Assembly (NCBI GenBank): GCA_964507325.1
Contig: CAZDQL010000102.1
Location: 1 to 23,472, forward strand
Direction of reading: 5' to 3'
Source of the DNA: CAZDQL01 sp964507325
GTDB lineage: Bacteria; Planctomycetota; UBA1135; GCA-002686595
DNA length: 23,472 nucleotides
Below the pieces are notes generated by a model. The model searched no databases, was not told the DNA's origin, and saw only the letters and a list, made by a program, of their open reading frames with translations. A program made the translations under genes and the position numbers. Every line of letters starts with the position of its first letter. The first letter of the stretch is position 1. Positions 1 to 8,655 of this stretch are shown in pieces.

Positions 1-100
1 GGGCCGGTGGGCCTGCTCAGAGGGGAAGACGATCGAAGTCGTTGGCGGTAACGGGTTTGCGACGAGGGATTCCGGGGAATGCCCAACGAAGGGGGGCAGT

Positions 101-1597
101 TCAGTAGGCCCCAGTGCCTTTGGCGACCGCGAACCCCGTCAGCGCAATGATCACCAAATCCAAGAGCAGCGACTGGTTCTCGACGTAGTACAGGTCGTAG
201 TCGAGGTTGTCGTGGATGGCGTTCTGCCGCGCGTAGGAGATCTGCCACAACCCCGTGACCCCCGGCTTGGTGCGCAGCCGCTCGCGGTCCATGGGGCCGT
301 AGGAGTCGACGATGAAGGGCATCTCCGGTCGCGGTCCCACGACGCTCATGTCTCCCCGCAGCACGTTCAGGAAGTTGGGCAACTCGTCCAGGCTGTAGCG
401 CCTGAGCATCCGGCCGACGCGCGTCACCCTGGGATCACGCTCGCTGCTGGGTGCAGGGGCGTCGCCGCAGTCCCGCACGTGCATGGTGCGGAACTTGATC
501 ATCTCGAAGGGGCGACCGTCCTTGCCGATGCGAGTCTGCTTGAAGAAGATCGGCCCCTCGGACTCGCGCTTGATCATGATGGCCGAGATCAGGAAGAAGA
601 CCGAGCTCAGGGCCAGCACGGTGGCGGAGATCATGATGTCCAGGGCGCGCTTCGAGGCCAGGTACCCCAAGTTCTCTCGACGGTCCGGACGCGAGATGAG
701 GGGGATCGAGTCCAGGTTCTCGATGCGCACCTTGTAGCTCATCAGGTGATAGAAGCGCGGAACGACGTGGTAGTTCACCCCCAGCCGCTCGAGCTGCGCC
801 ACGATCTCCATCACCTTGGGCTCCTCCTCATGGGGCAGGGCGACGAAGACCTCGCTCGCCTTCTGTTCGCCCAAAACGCGTGGCAGGTCGCGCATCGTCC
901 CCAGCACGCGGCTGCGCTCGACCATCGTGCCCACCTTCTCCGGGTCGTCGTCTACGAACCCCGAGAAGTTCAGCCCCAGGGTAGGGACCAACAGGAACTT
1001 GCGCTGCAGGCGCTGCCCCGTGATCCCCGCGCCGATCACGATCACGTTGCGGTTGCCGATCCCACGCCGGTGCAGCCCCTGAATGAGCTTGAAGGAGATG
1101 AAACGGCTGACGGTCGTGAAGACCAGGATCAGGACGAAGGACGAGACCAGCACCACCCGCGAGAAGTTGTCGGGGTGGATGGAGAGGTCGATGGCGCGGT
1201 GCACGCGCACGACGTGGGCGAACAGGCCCTCCTCCTGGTGGACGTTGACGGTCGTTCCGCGCAGGAAGACCATCAAGGCCAGGACGACCAGGAAGGCGGT
1301 CACGCTGCTCTTGGTGACCGCCTTGAACTCCTCGACGTTCAGCAGGCTCTTGATCGGGCTGTACATCCCGAAGCTGTGGAAGCAGATCAAGCACACCGCC
1401 GCGGTGATCGAGAAGATCTCGCGGTAGGTCGAGAGGTCGTTCGAGAGGTCGGGAGAGACCGCCTCCGGAAACAGGCTCTCACGCAGCGCCCAAGCGGTGA
1501 GACAAGCCAGGATCACGACCACCAGGTCGACCACGACCTGGGCCGAGAGCACCAGCGGCTCGAAGTTGCGCCGCACGAACGTCCCGGCTCTGGTCAT
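101..1597 (-). CDS. Polyprenyl-phosphate sugar-1-phosphate transferase (exopolysaccharide priming)
   Basis: This 498-residue inner-membrane protein should transfer a sugar phosphate from a nucleotide sugar to undecaprenyl phosphate, the first step of exopolysaccharide or capsule synthesis (WbaP/WcaJ class). Hydrophobic segments lie near residues 13-37, 60-76, 98-112 and 147-165. A Rossmann-like central domain begins at NVIVIGAGITG (184-194), and another hydrophobic segment covers 318-342. The C-terminal catalytic domain shows KRALDI (316-321), KFRTM (368-372), RDPRVTRVGRMLRR (387-400), DELPNFLNVLRGDMSVVGPRP (404-424) and KPGVTGLWQI (444-453). The length fits the full-size family. The ATG at 1597 gives a sensible N-terminus with RR ahead of the first membrane segment. 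It lies 139 bp downstream of the nucleosidase gene on the same strand, so a separate promoter is possible. No glycosyltransferase neighbours are visible, so the sugar cannot be named. Confidence 0.93.
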   Translation of the reverse strand: MTRAGTFVRRNFEPLVLSAQVVVDLVVVILACLTAWALRESLFPEAVSPDLSNDLSTYREIFSITAAVCLICFHSFGMYSPIKSLLNVEEFKAVTKSSVTAFLVVLALMVFLRGTTVNVHQEEGLFAHVVRVHRAIDLSIHPDNFSRVVLVSSFVLILVFTTVSRFISFKLIQGLHRRGIGNRNVIVIGAGITGQRLQRKFLLVPTLGLNFSGFVDDDPEKVGTMVERSRVLGTMRDLPRVLGEQKASEVFVALPHEEEPKVMEIVAQLERLGVNYHVVPRFYHLMSYKVRIENLDSIPLISRPDRRENLGYLASKRALDIMISATVLALSSVFFLISAIMIKRESEGPIFFKQTRIGKDGRPFEMIKFRTMHVRDCGDAPAPSSERDPRVTRVGRMLRRYSLDELPNFLNVLRGDMSVVGPRPEMPFIVDSYGPMDRERLRTKPGVTGLWQISYARQNAIHDNLDYDLYYVENQSLLLDLVIIALTGFAVAKGTGAY

Positions 1598-1604
1598 GGT
1601 TCGA

Positions 1605-1634
1605 GCCTGGTCCGGTCGGGAGCCGGGGCCAGGC
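1605..1634 (-). repeat. Inverted repeat just upstream of the glycosylphosphotransferase start
   Basis: GCCTGG at 1605-1610 pairs with CCAGGC at 1629-1634, and an inner CCGG/CCGG pairing is also possible. The stem lies 7 bases upstream of the ATG at 1597, so in the mRNA it could restrict ribosome access. No T-tract follows it, so it is not a convincing terminator for the upstream nucleosidase gene. Confidence 0.35.
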
Positions 1635-1736
1635 GCCGGAGGGACGCGTGGGTGAAGAACACGGGTGGGACGGCCTCAGACAACAAGGATATCCTGGGTC
1701 GGGAGGGCCACAAGGCGGGGCGCGACGGCTCGCGCC

Positions 1737-2408
1737 TCAGCGGGACAGGGACGAGAGCAGTTCCCCGACGCTATCGGCAGCCACACCCCCCAGGGTGGGG
1801 TAGTTCTGCTTGAAGCGCAGCGCCGTGGTCAGACCCGCGCCATCAGTAACTACCCTTAGAGCCGCCCAGGGTAGGCCGGCTCGCCGTGCCACGGACGCCA
1901 CGGCGGCGGTCTCCATCTCCGCCACGCAGGGCCCCGCAAAGGCCCGTGCCAGGCGCAGGCGTTTCCAAGGTGTGATCACGGGCCGGTCCGCGGTCAGGAA
2001 CCACCCCTCCGGTCCCGGAACGAGACGGCGCCAGGCCTCGCGCCAGGAGGGCTCCGACTCGATCGCACGCCCCTCCCGCACGGCCAGATCCGCCTGGAAG
2101 GCAGTGTGGCAGTGCACCGCAGTCCCCGCGACGAGATCCCGCTTCAGCCCGCCGCAGGTTCCCACCGAGAGCAGGCCCCCGCGGGCCCCCTCCGCGACGA
2201 GCACCGCGGCGGCGTGGGCGGCGGCCACCTTGCCCACCCCCCCCACGCAGGCGAGCAGCACCCCGCCGTTCACCTCGACCTCGAGCACCTCCACCCCTTG
2301 GATCCGACGGCGGCCCACCACCGCCTCCGCCAGAGAGCCCAGCTCCCCGGGCAGGGCACACAGGACGCCGATCGGCGGCGGGTCGGCGGGAATGGGGTCG
2401 GCGCTCAT
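1737..2408 (-). CDS. 5'-methylthioadenosine/S-adenosylhomocysteine nucleosidase-like phosphorylase-fold protein
   Basis: This 223-residue cytoplasmic protein belongs to the purine nucleoside phosphorylase/MTA-SAH nucleosidase fold (PF01048 type). Visible signatures are an N-terminal strand with CALPGELG (17-24), the glycine-rich SVGTCGGL (81-88), the ribose-binding motif VAEMETAAVA (162-171), and ALRVVTDGAG (183-192), whose Asp189 sits where the catalytic Asp normally lies. Length is normal for the family (about 220-240). I chose the ATG at 2408 because the frame open further upstream (to 2528) is low-complexity and runs into the divergent gene's promoter. Substrate assignment among MTA/SAH, futalosine or the hopanoid-linked phosphorylase (HpnG) is not possible from sequence alone. 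The divergent neighbour is a sugar epimerase-like SDR, which keeps the HpnG/HpnA idea open but unproven. Confidence 0.82.
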   Translation of the reverse strand: MSADPIPADPPPIGVLCALPGELGSLAEAVVGRRRIQGVEVLEVEVNGGVLLACVGGVGKVAAAHAAAVLVAEGARGGLLSVGTCGGLKRDLVAGTAVHCHTAFQADLAVREGRAIESEPSWREAWRRLVPGPEGWFLTADRPVITPWKRLRLARAFAGPCVAEMETAAVASVARRAGLPWAALRVVTDGAGLTTALRFKQNYPTLGGVAADSVGELLSSLSR

Positions 2409-2536
2409 CGGCGGCCATTGTGACCCGCGGCGCGCCTCCACGCCCAGGGGCCCGGCCGTTCTTCGCGGGCGGGGAGAAGGAGGTCCTCGCTCCGGGGGGA
2501 CATCGTCTATCCTCCCCGCGTCTAGCACCTACCGCC
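2409..2536. promoter_or_regulatory. Divergent intergenic promoter region (nucleosidase / SDR epimerase)
   Basis: These 128 bp separate two divergent genes and so must hold both promoters. On the + strand TATCCT (2508-2513) is a good -10-like hexamer 23 bases before the SDR ATG. On the - strand CACAAT is a weaker candidate just ahead of the nucleosidase start. No clear -35 box or operator palindrome was seen. Confidence 0.35.
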
Positions 2537-3517
2537 ATGAGAGTCGCGATCACGGGCGCCACCGGTTTCATCGGCAGCTACCTCGTCAAGGGCATCCTCG
2601 ACGCCGGATACGAGGTGCGCGCCCTGGTACGTCCGGGACGCGAGGAGGCGCTCTTCGTGCCCCCGGGCGCCGAGAGCCGCGTTCAGCCCCACGTCGGAGA
2701 CCTGACCGACGCTCAGAGCGTCGAGGGCTTCAGCGCCGACTGCCGCTTCCTGGTCCACCTGGCCTCCGCCCACGACCACTTCACCCAGGAGCACATGCAG
2801 GCGGTCAACGTCAAGGGCACCGAGCACCTGGTGGCGGAAGCCGAGCGCAACGCCCCCGACGACCTGCAATTCGTGAACGTCTCCTCGGCGGTGATCGGCA
2901 TGCCGGTCTACAGCTACTACCGGGACAGCAAGCGCGTGCAGGAGAAGATCGTACGCGCCTCCAAGCTGCGCTGGGGCTCCTTCCGCCCCACGCTGGTCTA
3001 CGGCAGGGGCGACTTCCGCCACACCGCCCCGCTGCTGCGCAAGTGCGCCGCCCCCAAGGGGAGCTACTGGGTCCCCCATGAGGGTCTCTCCAAGATCAGT
3101 CCGGTCCACGTGGAGGACCTGATCGACGCCCTGCTGCGCTTCTTCGACTACCGCCGCGGGCGGGAGGACTTCCGCGTCTTCGAGATCGCGGGGCCCCAGG
3201 GGCTGGCCTTCAACGACTTCGTCGACCTCACGATCGCCGCCACCGGCGGCGGTGTGAAGCGCCGCAACATCCGCCGGCGCTGGGTGGAGTGGGCCATCTT
3301 CCTGAAGGGCCTCTTCCGGGACGTGACCCGGGAGCGGCGCGGGGCGGGCTACTTCTCCTTGCACCACGAGCACGACATCCGGCCCGCCCAGGAGGAGCTG
3401 GGCTGGCAACCGCGACCGTACGCCGAGGGGGTGCGGGAGGTGACCGCAGGGGACTGGTGGCGCGGAGAGGAGATCGAAGCCGGCCAGGCCGCCCGCCTGG
3501 GGACCGGCGGGGTCTGA
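2537..3517 (+). CDS. NAD(P)-dependent epimerase/dehydratase, extended SDR family
   Basis: This 326-residue cytoplasmic protein is an extended short-chain dehydrogenase/reductase, the group of nucleotide-sugar epimerases, dehydratases and related reductases. The cofactor motif GATGFIG is at 7-13, followed by the acidic/arginine dinucleotide-binding region. The VSS strand is at 115-117 and the catalytic YRDSK (YxxxK) at 128-132. PTLVYGRGD (151-159) matches the usual RP.xVYGPGD element. The ATG at 2537 starts exactly at the first beta strand (MRVAITGATG); the open frame upstream to 2420 has no motif. The C-terminal part has a basic, hydrophobic stretch (240-262) that may contact membrane or a lipid-linked substrate. 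HpnA-like hopanoid epimerase, sugar-nucleotide epimerase and 3-beta-HSD-like enzyme are all possible; the exact reaction is not determined. Confidence 0.88.
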   Translation: MRVAITGATGFIGSYLVKGILDAGYEVRALVRPGREEALFVPPGAESRVQPHVGDLTDAQSVEGFSADCRFLVHLASAHDHFTQEHMQAVNVKGTEHLVAEAERNAPDDLQFVNVSSAVIGMPVYSYYRDSKRVQEKIVRASKLRWGSFRPTLVYGRGDFRHTAPLLRKCAAPKGSYWVPHEGLSKISPVHVEDLIDALLRFFDYRRGREDFRVFEIAGPQGLAFNDFVDLTIAATGGGVKRRNIRRRWVEWAIFLKGLFRDVTRERRGAGYFSLHHEHDIRPAQEELGWQPRPYAEGVREVTAGDWWRGEEIEAGQAARLGTGGV

Positions 3518-3614
3518 ACCGCCCCCCGACCCTCCGCCGGCCAGGAGGGCTCAACTCGCGACCGCCGGCTTCCGATGTAGGGCTATCGTTCCACTTCCAC
3601 CGCCGGAGTCCGCT

Positions 3615-4502
3615 GTGTCCCTTGAAGCCAATCGCGAAGCCCTCAGGCGCCTCGAGAACCTCCTCCGTCGTTTCCAGCTCGGCCTGAGCGAGGTCACCGA
3701 TACCGCGCGCTTCATGCGCAGCGAGAACCGCTCCACGGAGTTCTGCGAGCGGATGCGCCGCTCCGAGCAGTACCTCGAGCTGGCCCTCGACGCCATGGAG
3801 GGTCGCACGGTGGAAGGCCAGATGGACGAGGAGACCCACGAGGTGAAGGGCTGGCTCCGGACCCGGTTGGGTGGTCTGGTGACGCACTTGACTGCGGGGG
3901 CCCTCCACGGAGAGAGGGAGGAGAGCCACGATCCCGGCGCCGACGATTCCAGCGCGCAGGACGGCCCCGACGGCACGACCCCCGAAGGGGAGGTCGTGCA
4001 CGTGTGCGGGGACGGCCGCGCCCTGGGCGTGCCCGACCTGCTGGCCACGTTGCAGGCCCACGGCAAGACCGGAGTCCTGCGCGTCGAACACCCCGACGAG
4101 ACGATCGTCCTGCACATCGATGGCGGCGAGCTGGTCCACGCCTACAGCGAGTGCTCCCCGGCGGGGGTGCGCCTGGGCGAGATCCTGGTTGCACAGGGAG
4201 CCCTCACCGAGGAACGACTGCAGTCGGTGCTCTTCTGTCACGTGGCCTCGCCGCGCAAGATCGGGGAGATCCTCAGACTTGGAGAGGTCGTCAGCGAAGA
4301 GCAGTTGCATGCGGCGGTGGGCTACCAGATCCAGGAGCTCTTCCACCGCCTCTGGAGCCGGCCGGAGGCGACCTATCGCTTCGACCCGGTGCTGCCGAGC
4401 TCTTCCGACGAAGGCGCGAAATGGAGTCTGACCTCCCTGCTCTTGGAGTCCGCCTGCCGCAGCGACGAGCGCGACCGAGGCGAGCAACGCAGGGCGAGCT
4501 GA
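3615..4502 (+). CDS. PATAN (DUF4388) domain protein, probable regulatory/signalling protein
   Basis: This 295-residue soluble protein starts at GTG 3615. Residues 1-90 are charged and helical (LRRLENLLRRF, then FCERMRRSEQYLELAL) and probably coiled-coil or dimerising. An acidic, low-complexity linker covers about 95-125. The C-terminal domain (about 136-265) has the PATAN/DUF4388 pattern: LLATLQAHGKTGVLRV, an IDGGELVHA turn, then RLGEILVAQGALTEE and KIGEILRLGEVVSEEQL, the two LGEIL-type helices typical of this family. PATAN domains occur in PatA-type response regulators and gliding/polarity proteins, but no receiver, kinase or ATPase domain is attached here. The partner is unknown. A -10-like TATCGT lies at 3584-3589. 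The gene ends 16 bp from the end of the convergent acsA. Confidence 0.8.
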   Translation: MSLEANREALRRLENLLRRFQLGLSEVTDTARFMRSENRSTEFCERMRRSEQYLELALDAMEGRTVEGQMDEETHEVKGWLRTRLGGLVTHLTAGALHGEREESHDPGADDSSAQDGPDGTTPEGEVVHVCGDGRALGVPDLLATLQAHGKTGVLRVEHPDETIVLHIDGGELVHAYSECSPAGVRLGEILVAQGALTEERLQSVLFCHVASPRKIGEILRLGEVVSEEQLHAAVGYQIQELFHRLWSRPEATYRFDPVLPSSSDEGAKWSLTSLLLESACRSDERDRGEQRRAS

Positions 4503-4518
4503 GTCCGCCCGCCAGAAC

Positions 4519-6465
<1,947 letters not shown>

Positions 6466-6547
6466 GGGAACCCCCGGGGCCAGTGTAGGGGCGTCCCAGC
6501 GCTGAGGAAACTCGCAGGAAATGGGCAACCTCCGCAGGGCCCTGCCG

Positions 6548-6730
6548 ATGGAGGGGGTGAGCCGAGAATCGATCCCCGCCGTGTCCCCTGCTCCCCAACC
6601 CCAACCGCCTCCTCACGCGCTGGTGTTGATCAGGGACGGGTGCTGGATCCTGGCCTGGCTCCCTGAGTTGGATCGCATCGCGTGGTACGACCTCTCGCGC
6701 CTGCGCTGCACTCCGACCCAGGATCCCTGA
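6548..6730 (+). CDS. Small hypothetical protein A, paralogue of the 6932-7159 product
   Basis: I do not recognise this gene. It is divergent from acsA and would encode about 60 residues. Its C-terminal half reads ALVLIR...W...WLPELDRIAWYDL and aligns without gaps to the small protein encoded at 6932-7159, with 11 identities in 26 positions: pattern A-L-V-L-x-R-x3-W-x3-W-x-P-x4-I-x-W-x2-L. The alternating Trp/aliphatic pattern suggests a small beta-barrel or SH3-like fold. The N-terminal part is Pro-rich. Start choice is open: ATG 6548 makes the pre-core length match the paralogue, while ATG 6521 and GTG 6581 are also in frame. The stop lies in a run of three stem-loops that ends in a terminator. 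The similarity between the two products is the main evidence that either one is real. Confidence 0.5.
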   Translation: MEGVSRESIPAVSPAPQPQPPPHALVLIRDGCWILAWLPELDRIAWYDLSRLRCTPTQDP

Positions 6731-6831
6731 ATGGAATCCTGAGCAGAACCGCACAGGTTCGGCCTTTCACAGGCCGGACCCGTATCCCCTCTTGCCACCG
6801 AAGGCCCCACGCTCTGCCCGCGTGGGGCCTT
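6719..6831 (+). ncRNA. Run of three stem-loops: structured 3' UTR or small RNA candidate
   Basis: Three consecutive hairpins occupy 113 bases. CAGGAT (6719-6724) pairs with ATCCTG (6736-6741). GGTTCGGCCT (6756-6765) pairs with AGGCCGGACC (6771-6780) through one G-U. AAGGCCCCACGC (6801-6812) pairs perfectly with GCGTGGGGCCTT (6820-6831). The G-U pair forms only in + strand RNA, which favours transcription in that direction. The first hairpin overlaps the end of the upstream small gene. The region may be a stabilised 3' UTR or a processed small RNA. I do not recognise a known RNA family. Confidence 0.35.
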
Positions 6832-6836
6832 CTTCT
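6801..6836 (+). terminator. Probable intrinsic terminator after small gene A
   Basis: A perfect 12-bp stem (6801-6812 with 6820-6831) and 7-base loop is followed by TCTTC. The T-tract is short, as is common in GC-rich genomes, but the stem is very strong and sits in non-coding DNA directly after the small gene and before the next one. Confidence 0.65.
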
Positions 6837-6931
6837 CCCGGCCCCATTCCTCACAGCGTCGAGCCCGGAGTGTCGGTCGGCTTTTTCGATCAAACCTGCC
6901 CCACCCCACCGCGCCAGGGCGGAATCCACGC

Positions 6932-7159
6932 GTGAAGCAAGCCTCGTTCCCCCCCATCGCCGAGCACGACACGGGCGCGCCCCCCGCTGGCGCCGCGCTG
7001 GTCCTGGCCCGGTGGCACTCATGGGTCCGCGTGTGGATCCCTGACCGCGGCGAGATTACGTGGGTGAATCTCGACGAGACGAGCTTCAGGACGGTCGCTC
7101 CCGCTCACTCGGCGGACTCGGACGCTACGGGCGCCACGGGTCCACCCCCCCACCACTAG
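6932..7159 (+). CDS. Small hypothetical protein B, paralogue of the 6548-6730 product
   Basis: I do not recognise this gene. It would encode 75 residues from GTG 6932. Residues 22-47 (ALVLAR...W...WIPDRGEITWVNL) match small protein A without gaps at 11 of 26 positions, conserving all the spaced Trp residues and the W-x-P turn. The core looks like a compact all-beta module. A Ser/Thr/Pro/Gly-rich tail (about 55-75) ends in PPPHH and is probably disordered. No signal peptide or membrane segment is present, so it is likely cytoplasmic. It has its own hairpin terminator 18 bases after the stop. It converges on the B12 radical SAM gene. Diverged tandem duplication of a small conserved gene is the simplest reading; the function is unknown. 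Confidence 0.55.
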   Translation: MKQASFPPIAEHDTGAPPAGAALVLARWHSWVRVWIPDRGEITWVNLDETSFRTVAPAHSADSDATGATGPPPHH

Positions 7160-7176
7160 CGGAGCACGCGTCCCAC

Positions 7177-7219
7177 GCCCCCGCGCTCTCCCCCTCAGAG
7201 TGCGGGGGCTTCCTCTTTG
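7177..7219 (+). terminator. Probable intrinsic terminator after small gene B
   Basis: GCCCCCGCGCTCT (7177-7189) pairs with AGAGTGCGGGGGC (7197-7209), all 13 positions with one wobble, and is followed by TTCCTCTTT. It also covers the stop codon of the convergent radical SAM gene. The T-rich side is on the + strand, so it best serves small gene B. Confidence 0.65.
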
Positions 7220-8625
7220 CCGCGACCGCGGAAGAGGGTCAGGTAGCGCACCACGCGACCCGCCAACCGGCGCGGATCGCGCAGCTCGCGCCAGAGGCGT
7301 TTGGGCCGGCGGTAGAAGCGACGGTAGCCCTCGCGGATCTTGGCCTGGATCTCTTCGGCGCTCATGTGCTGGTTGCCCTCGAGGGCGTGCACGCCGGTCA
7401 TCGCCGCGTAGTCGAGCTCGCGCGTCCCCGACAGGATCTCGTAGAGCTTCGTCCCGGGGTAGGCGGTGACGGCGCAGAACTGCACCTGGTCGGGGTCGAG
7501 ACTGTCCACCAGAGCGATCGTCTCGTCCGCCATCTCGGGGGTCTCCTCGGGAAAACCGATCATGCAGAAGGCGCGCGACTCGATCCCCAGCTCGCGGCAG
7601 GCTCGGAAGACGTCGTGCGCCTGCTCCAGGTCGTCGAGCTTGTTGCCGCAGTGCACGCGTTGGATGGTGGCGTTGCCCGATTCCACTCCCAGTGAGAGGT
7701 GGCGACAGCCCGCGGCGGCCATCACCTCGAGCAGGGGCCGGTCGAGGGTCTTGACCGCCGTTTCGCACTGCCACTCCAGCTCGAGCATCCCCTCGTCCAG
7801 GATCCCCTCGCAGATCTGGCGCACGCGGTCCTTGCGGGTGGTGAAGATCGGGTCGCGGAAGATGACGTGGCGCAGGCCGTGGACGTGGTAGAGGTCGCGC
7901 AGCTCCTCCAGGACGTGCCCCGGGCTGCGGAAGCGGAAGCGCCCCCCCTGGGCCAGGGAGTAGCCGCAGAAGGAGCAGCCGAAGGGACAGCCGCGGGAGG
8001 CCTTGACCGTGGTGATCGGCCCCCGGATCCCGGGGAAGTGGTAGACGGCGTTGTCCAGGAGGTGCCGGCTGGGGATCGGCAGGCGGTCCAGGTCGACGAT
8101 CGGCCGCCGGTCGCGGGAGTGGTGGATCTCGCCCCCGGCGGCTCTCCAGCTCGTCCCGGCGATCTCCTGGGGCCACTTGCCGGCGCGGATGCAGCGCGCC
8201 AGATCGCGCACCGTGTACTCCGGCTCGCCGCGCACCACCACGTCCACCTGATCGCCGGCGAAGATCTCCTCCGGCGTGAAGGTGACCTGGGCGCCCAGGA
8301 TCGCCACGGGGACCTTCAGGCGCATCCGCAGGGCACCCGCCAGCTCCAGATCGCGGTCCAGGGAGGTGCTGGAGGAGTCGAGGCAGACCAGGGCCGGCTC
8401 GCCGCGGGCGACCTCCTCCACCACCGCCGGCCCGTCGAGCTCGCGCGCGTCGGCGTCGTGCAGGGTCACCGCGTGCTCCTCCGACTCCAAGACCGCCGCC
8501 ACGTGGGCCAGCTCGATCGGCGGGTAGAGGAGCTCGGGGTGGACCGCCATCCCGAAGCCCCCCATCAGCCCTCGGCTGACGCGGAACTCGGGGGGGCTGG
8601 GAGGGGTGACGAGGGCGATCTTCAC
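7195..8625 (-). CDS. B12-binding domain radical SAM protein, substrate unknown
   Basis: This 476-residue cytoplasmic enzyme has the class B radical SAM layout. Residues 1-145 form a cobalamin-binding Rossmann domain (MKIALVTPP start, PPIELAHVAAVLE, VPVAILGAQVTFTPEE, VDVVVRGEPEYTV). The radical SAM core follows, with Cys213, Cys217 and Cys220 (SRGCPFGCSFCGYS) for the 4Fe-4S cluster and SAM. LSLGVESGN (about 311-319) and FCMIGFPEETPE (about 349-360) are typical core strands. The C-terminal 50 residues are highly basic. Such enzymes do methylations or ring rearrangements on lipids, cofactors and natural products; nothing here fixes the substrate. ATG 8625 lies 30 bp downstream of the glycyl radical enzyme stop, so it probably belongs to the same transcript. 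Confidence 0.9.
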   Translation of the reverse strand: MKIALVTPPSPPEFRVSRGLMGGFGMAVHPELLYPPIELAHVAAVLESEEHAVTLHDADARELDGPAVVEEVARGEPALVCLDSSSTSLDRDLELAGALRMRLKVPVAILGAQVTFTPEEIFAGDQVDVVVRGEPEYTVRDLARCIRAGKWPQEIAGTSWRAAGGEIHHSRDRRPIVDLDRLPIPSRHLLDNAVYHFPGIRGPITTVKASRGCPFGCSFCGYSLAQGGRFRFRSPGHVLEELRDLYHVHGLRHVIFRDPIFTTRKDRVRQICEGILDEGMLELEWQCETAVKTLDRPLLEVMAAAGCRHLSLGVESGNATIQRVHCGNKLDDLEQAHDVFRACRELGIESRAFCMIGFPEETPEMADETIALVDSLDPDQVQFCAVTAYPGTKLYEILSGTRELDYAAMTGVHALEGNQHMSAEEIQAKIREGYRRFYRRPKRLWRELRDPRRLAGRVVRYLTLFRGRGKEEAPAL

Positions 8626-8655
8626 GAGTCGGAGATGGAGAGCCTGGGGCGAAGT

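Noticed and set aside
1..100. Possible gene end at the left edge
   Set aside because: No frame with recognisable protein sequence and no hairpin was seen in the first 100 bases.
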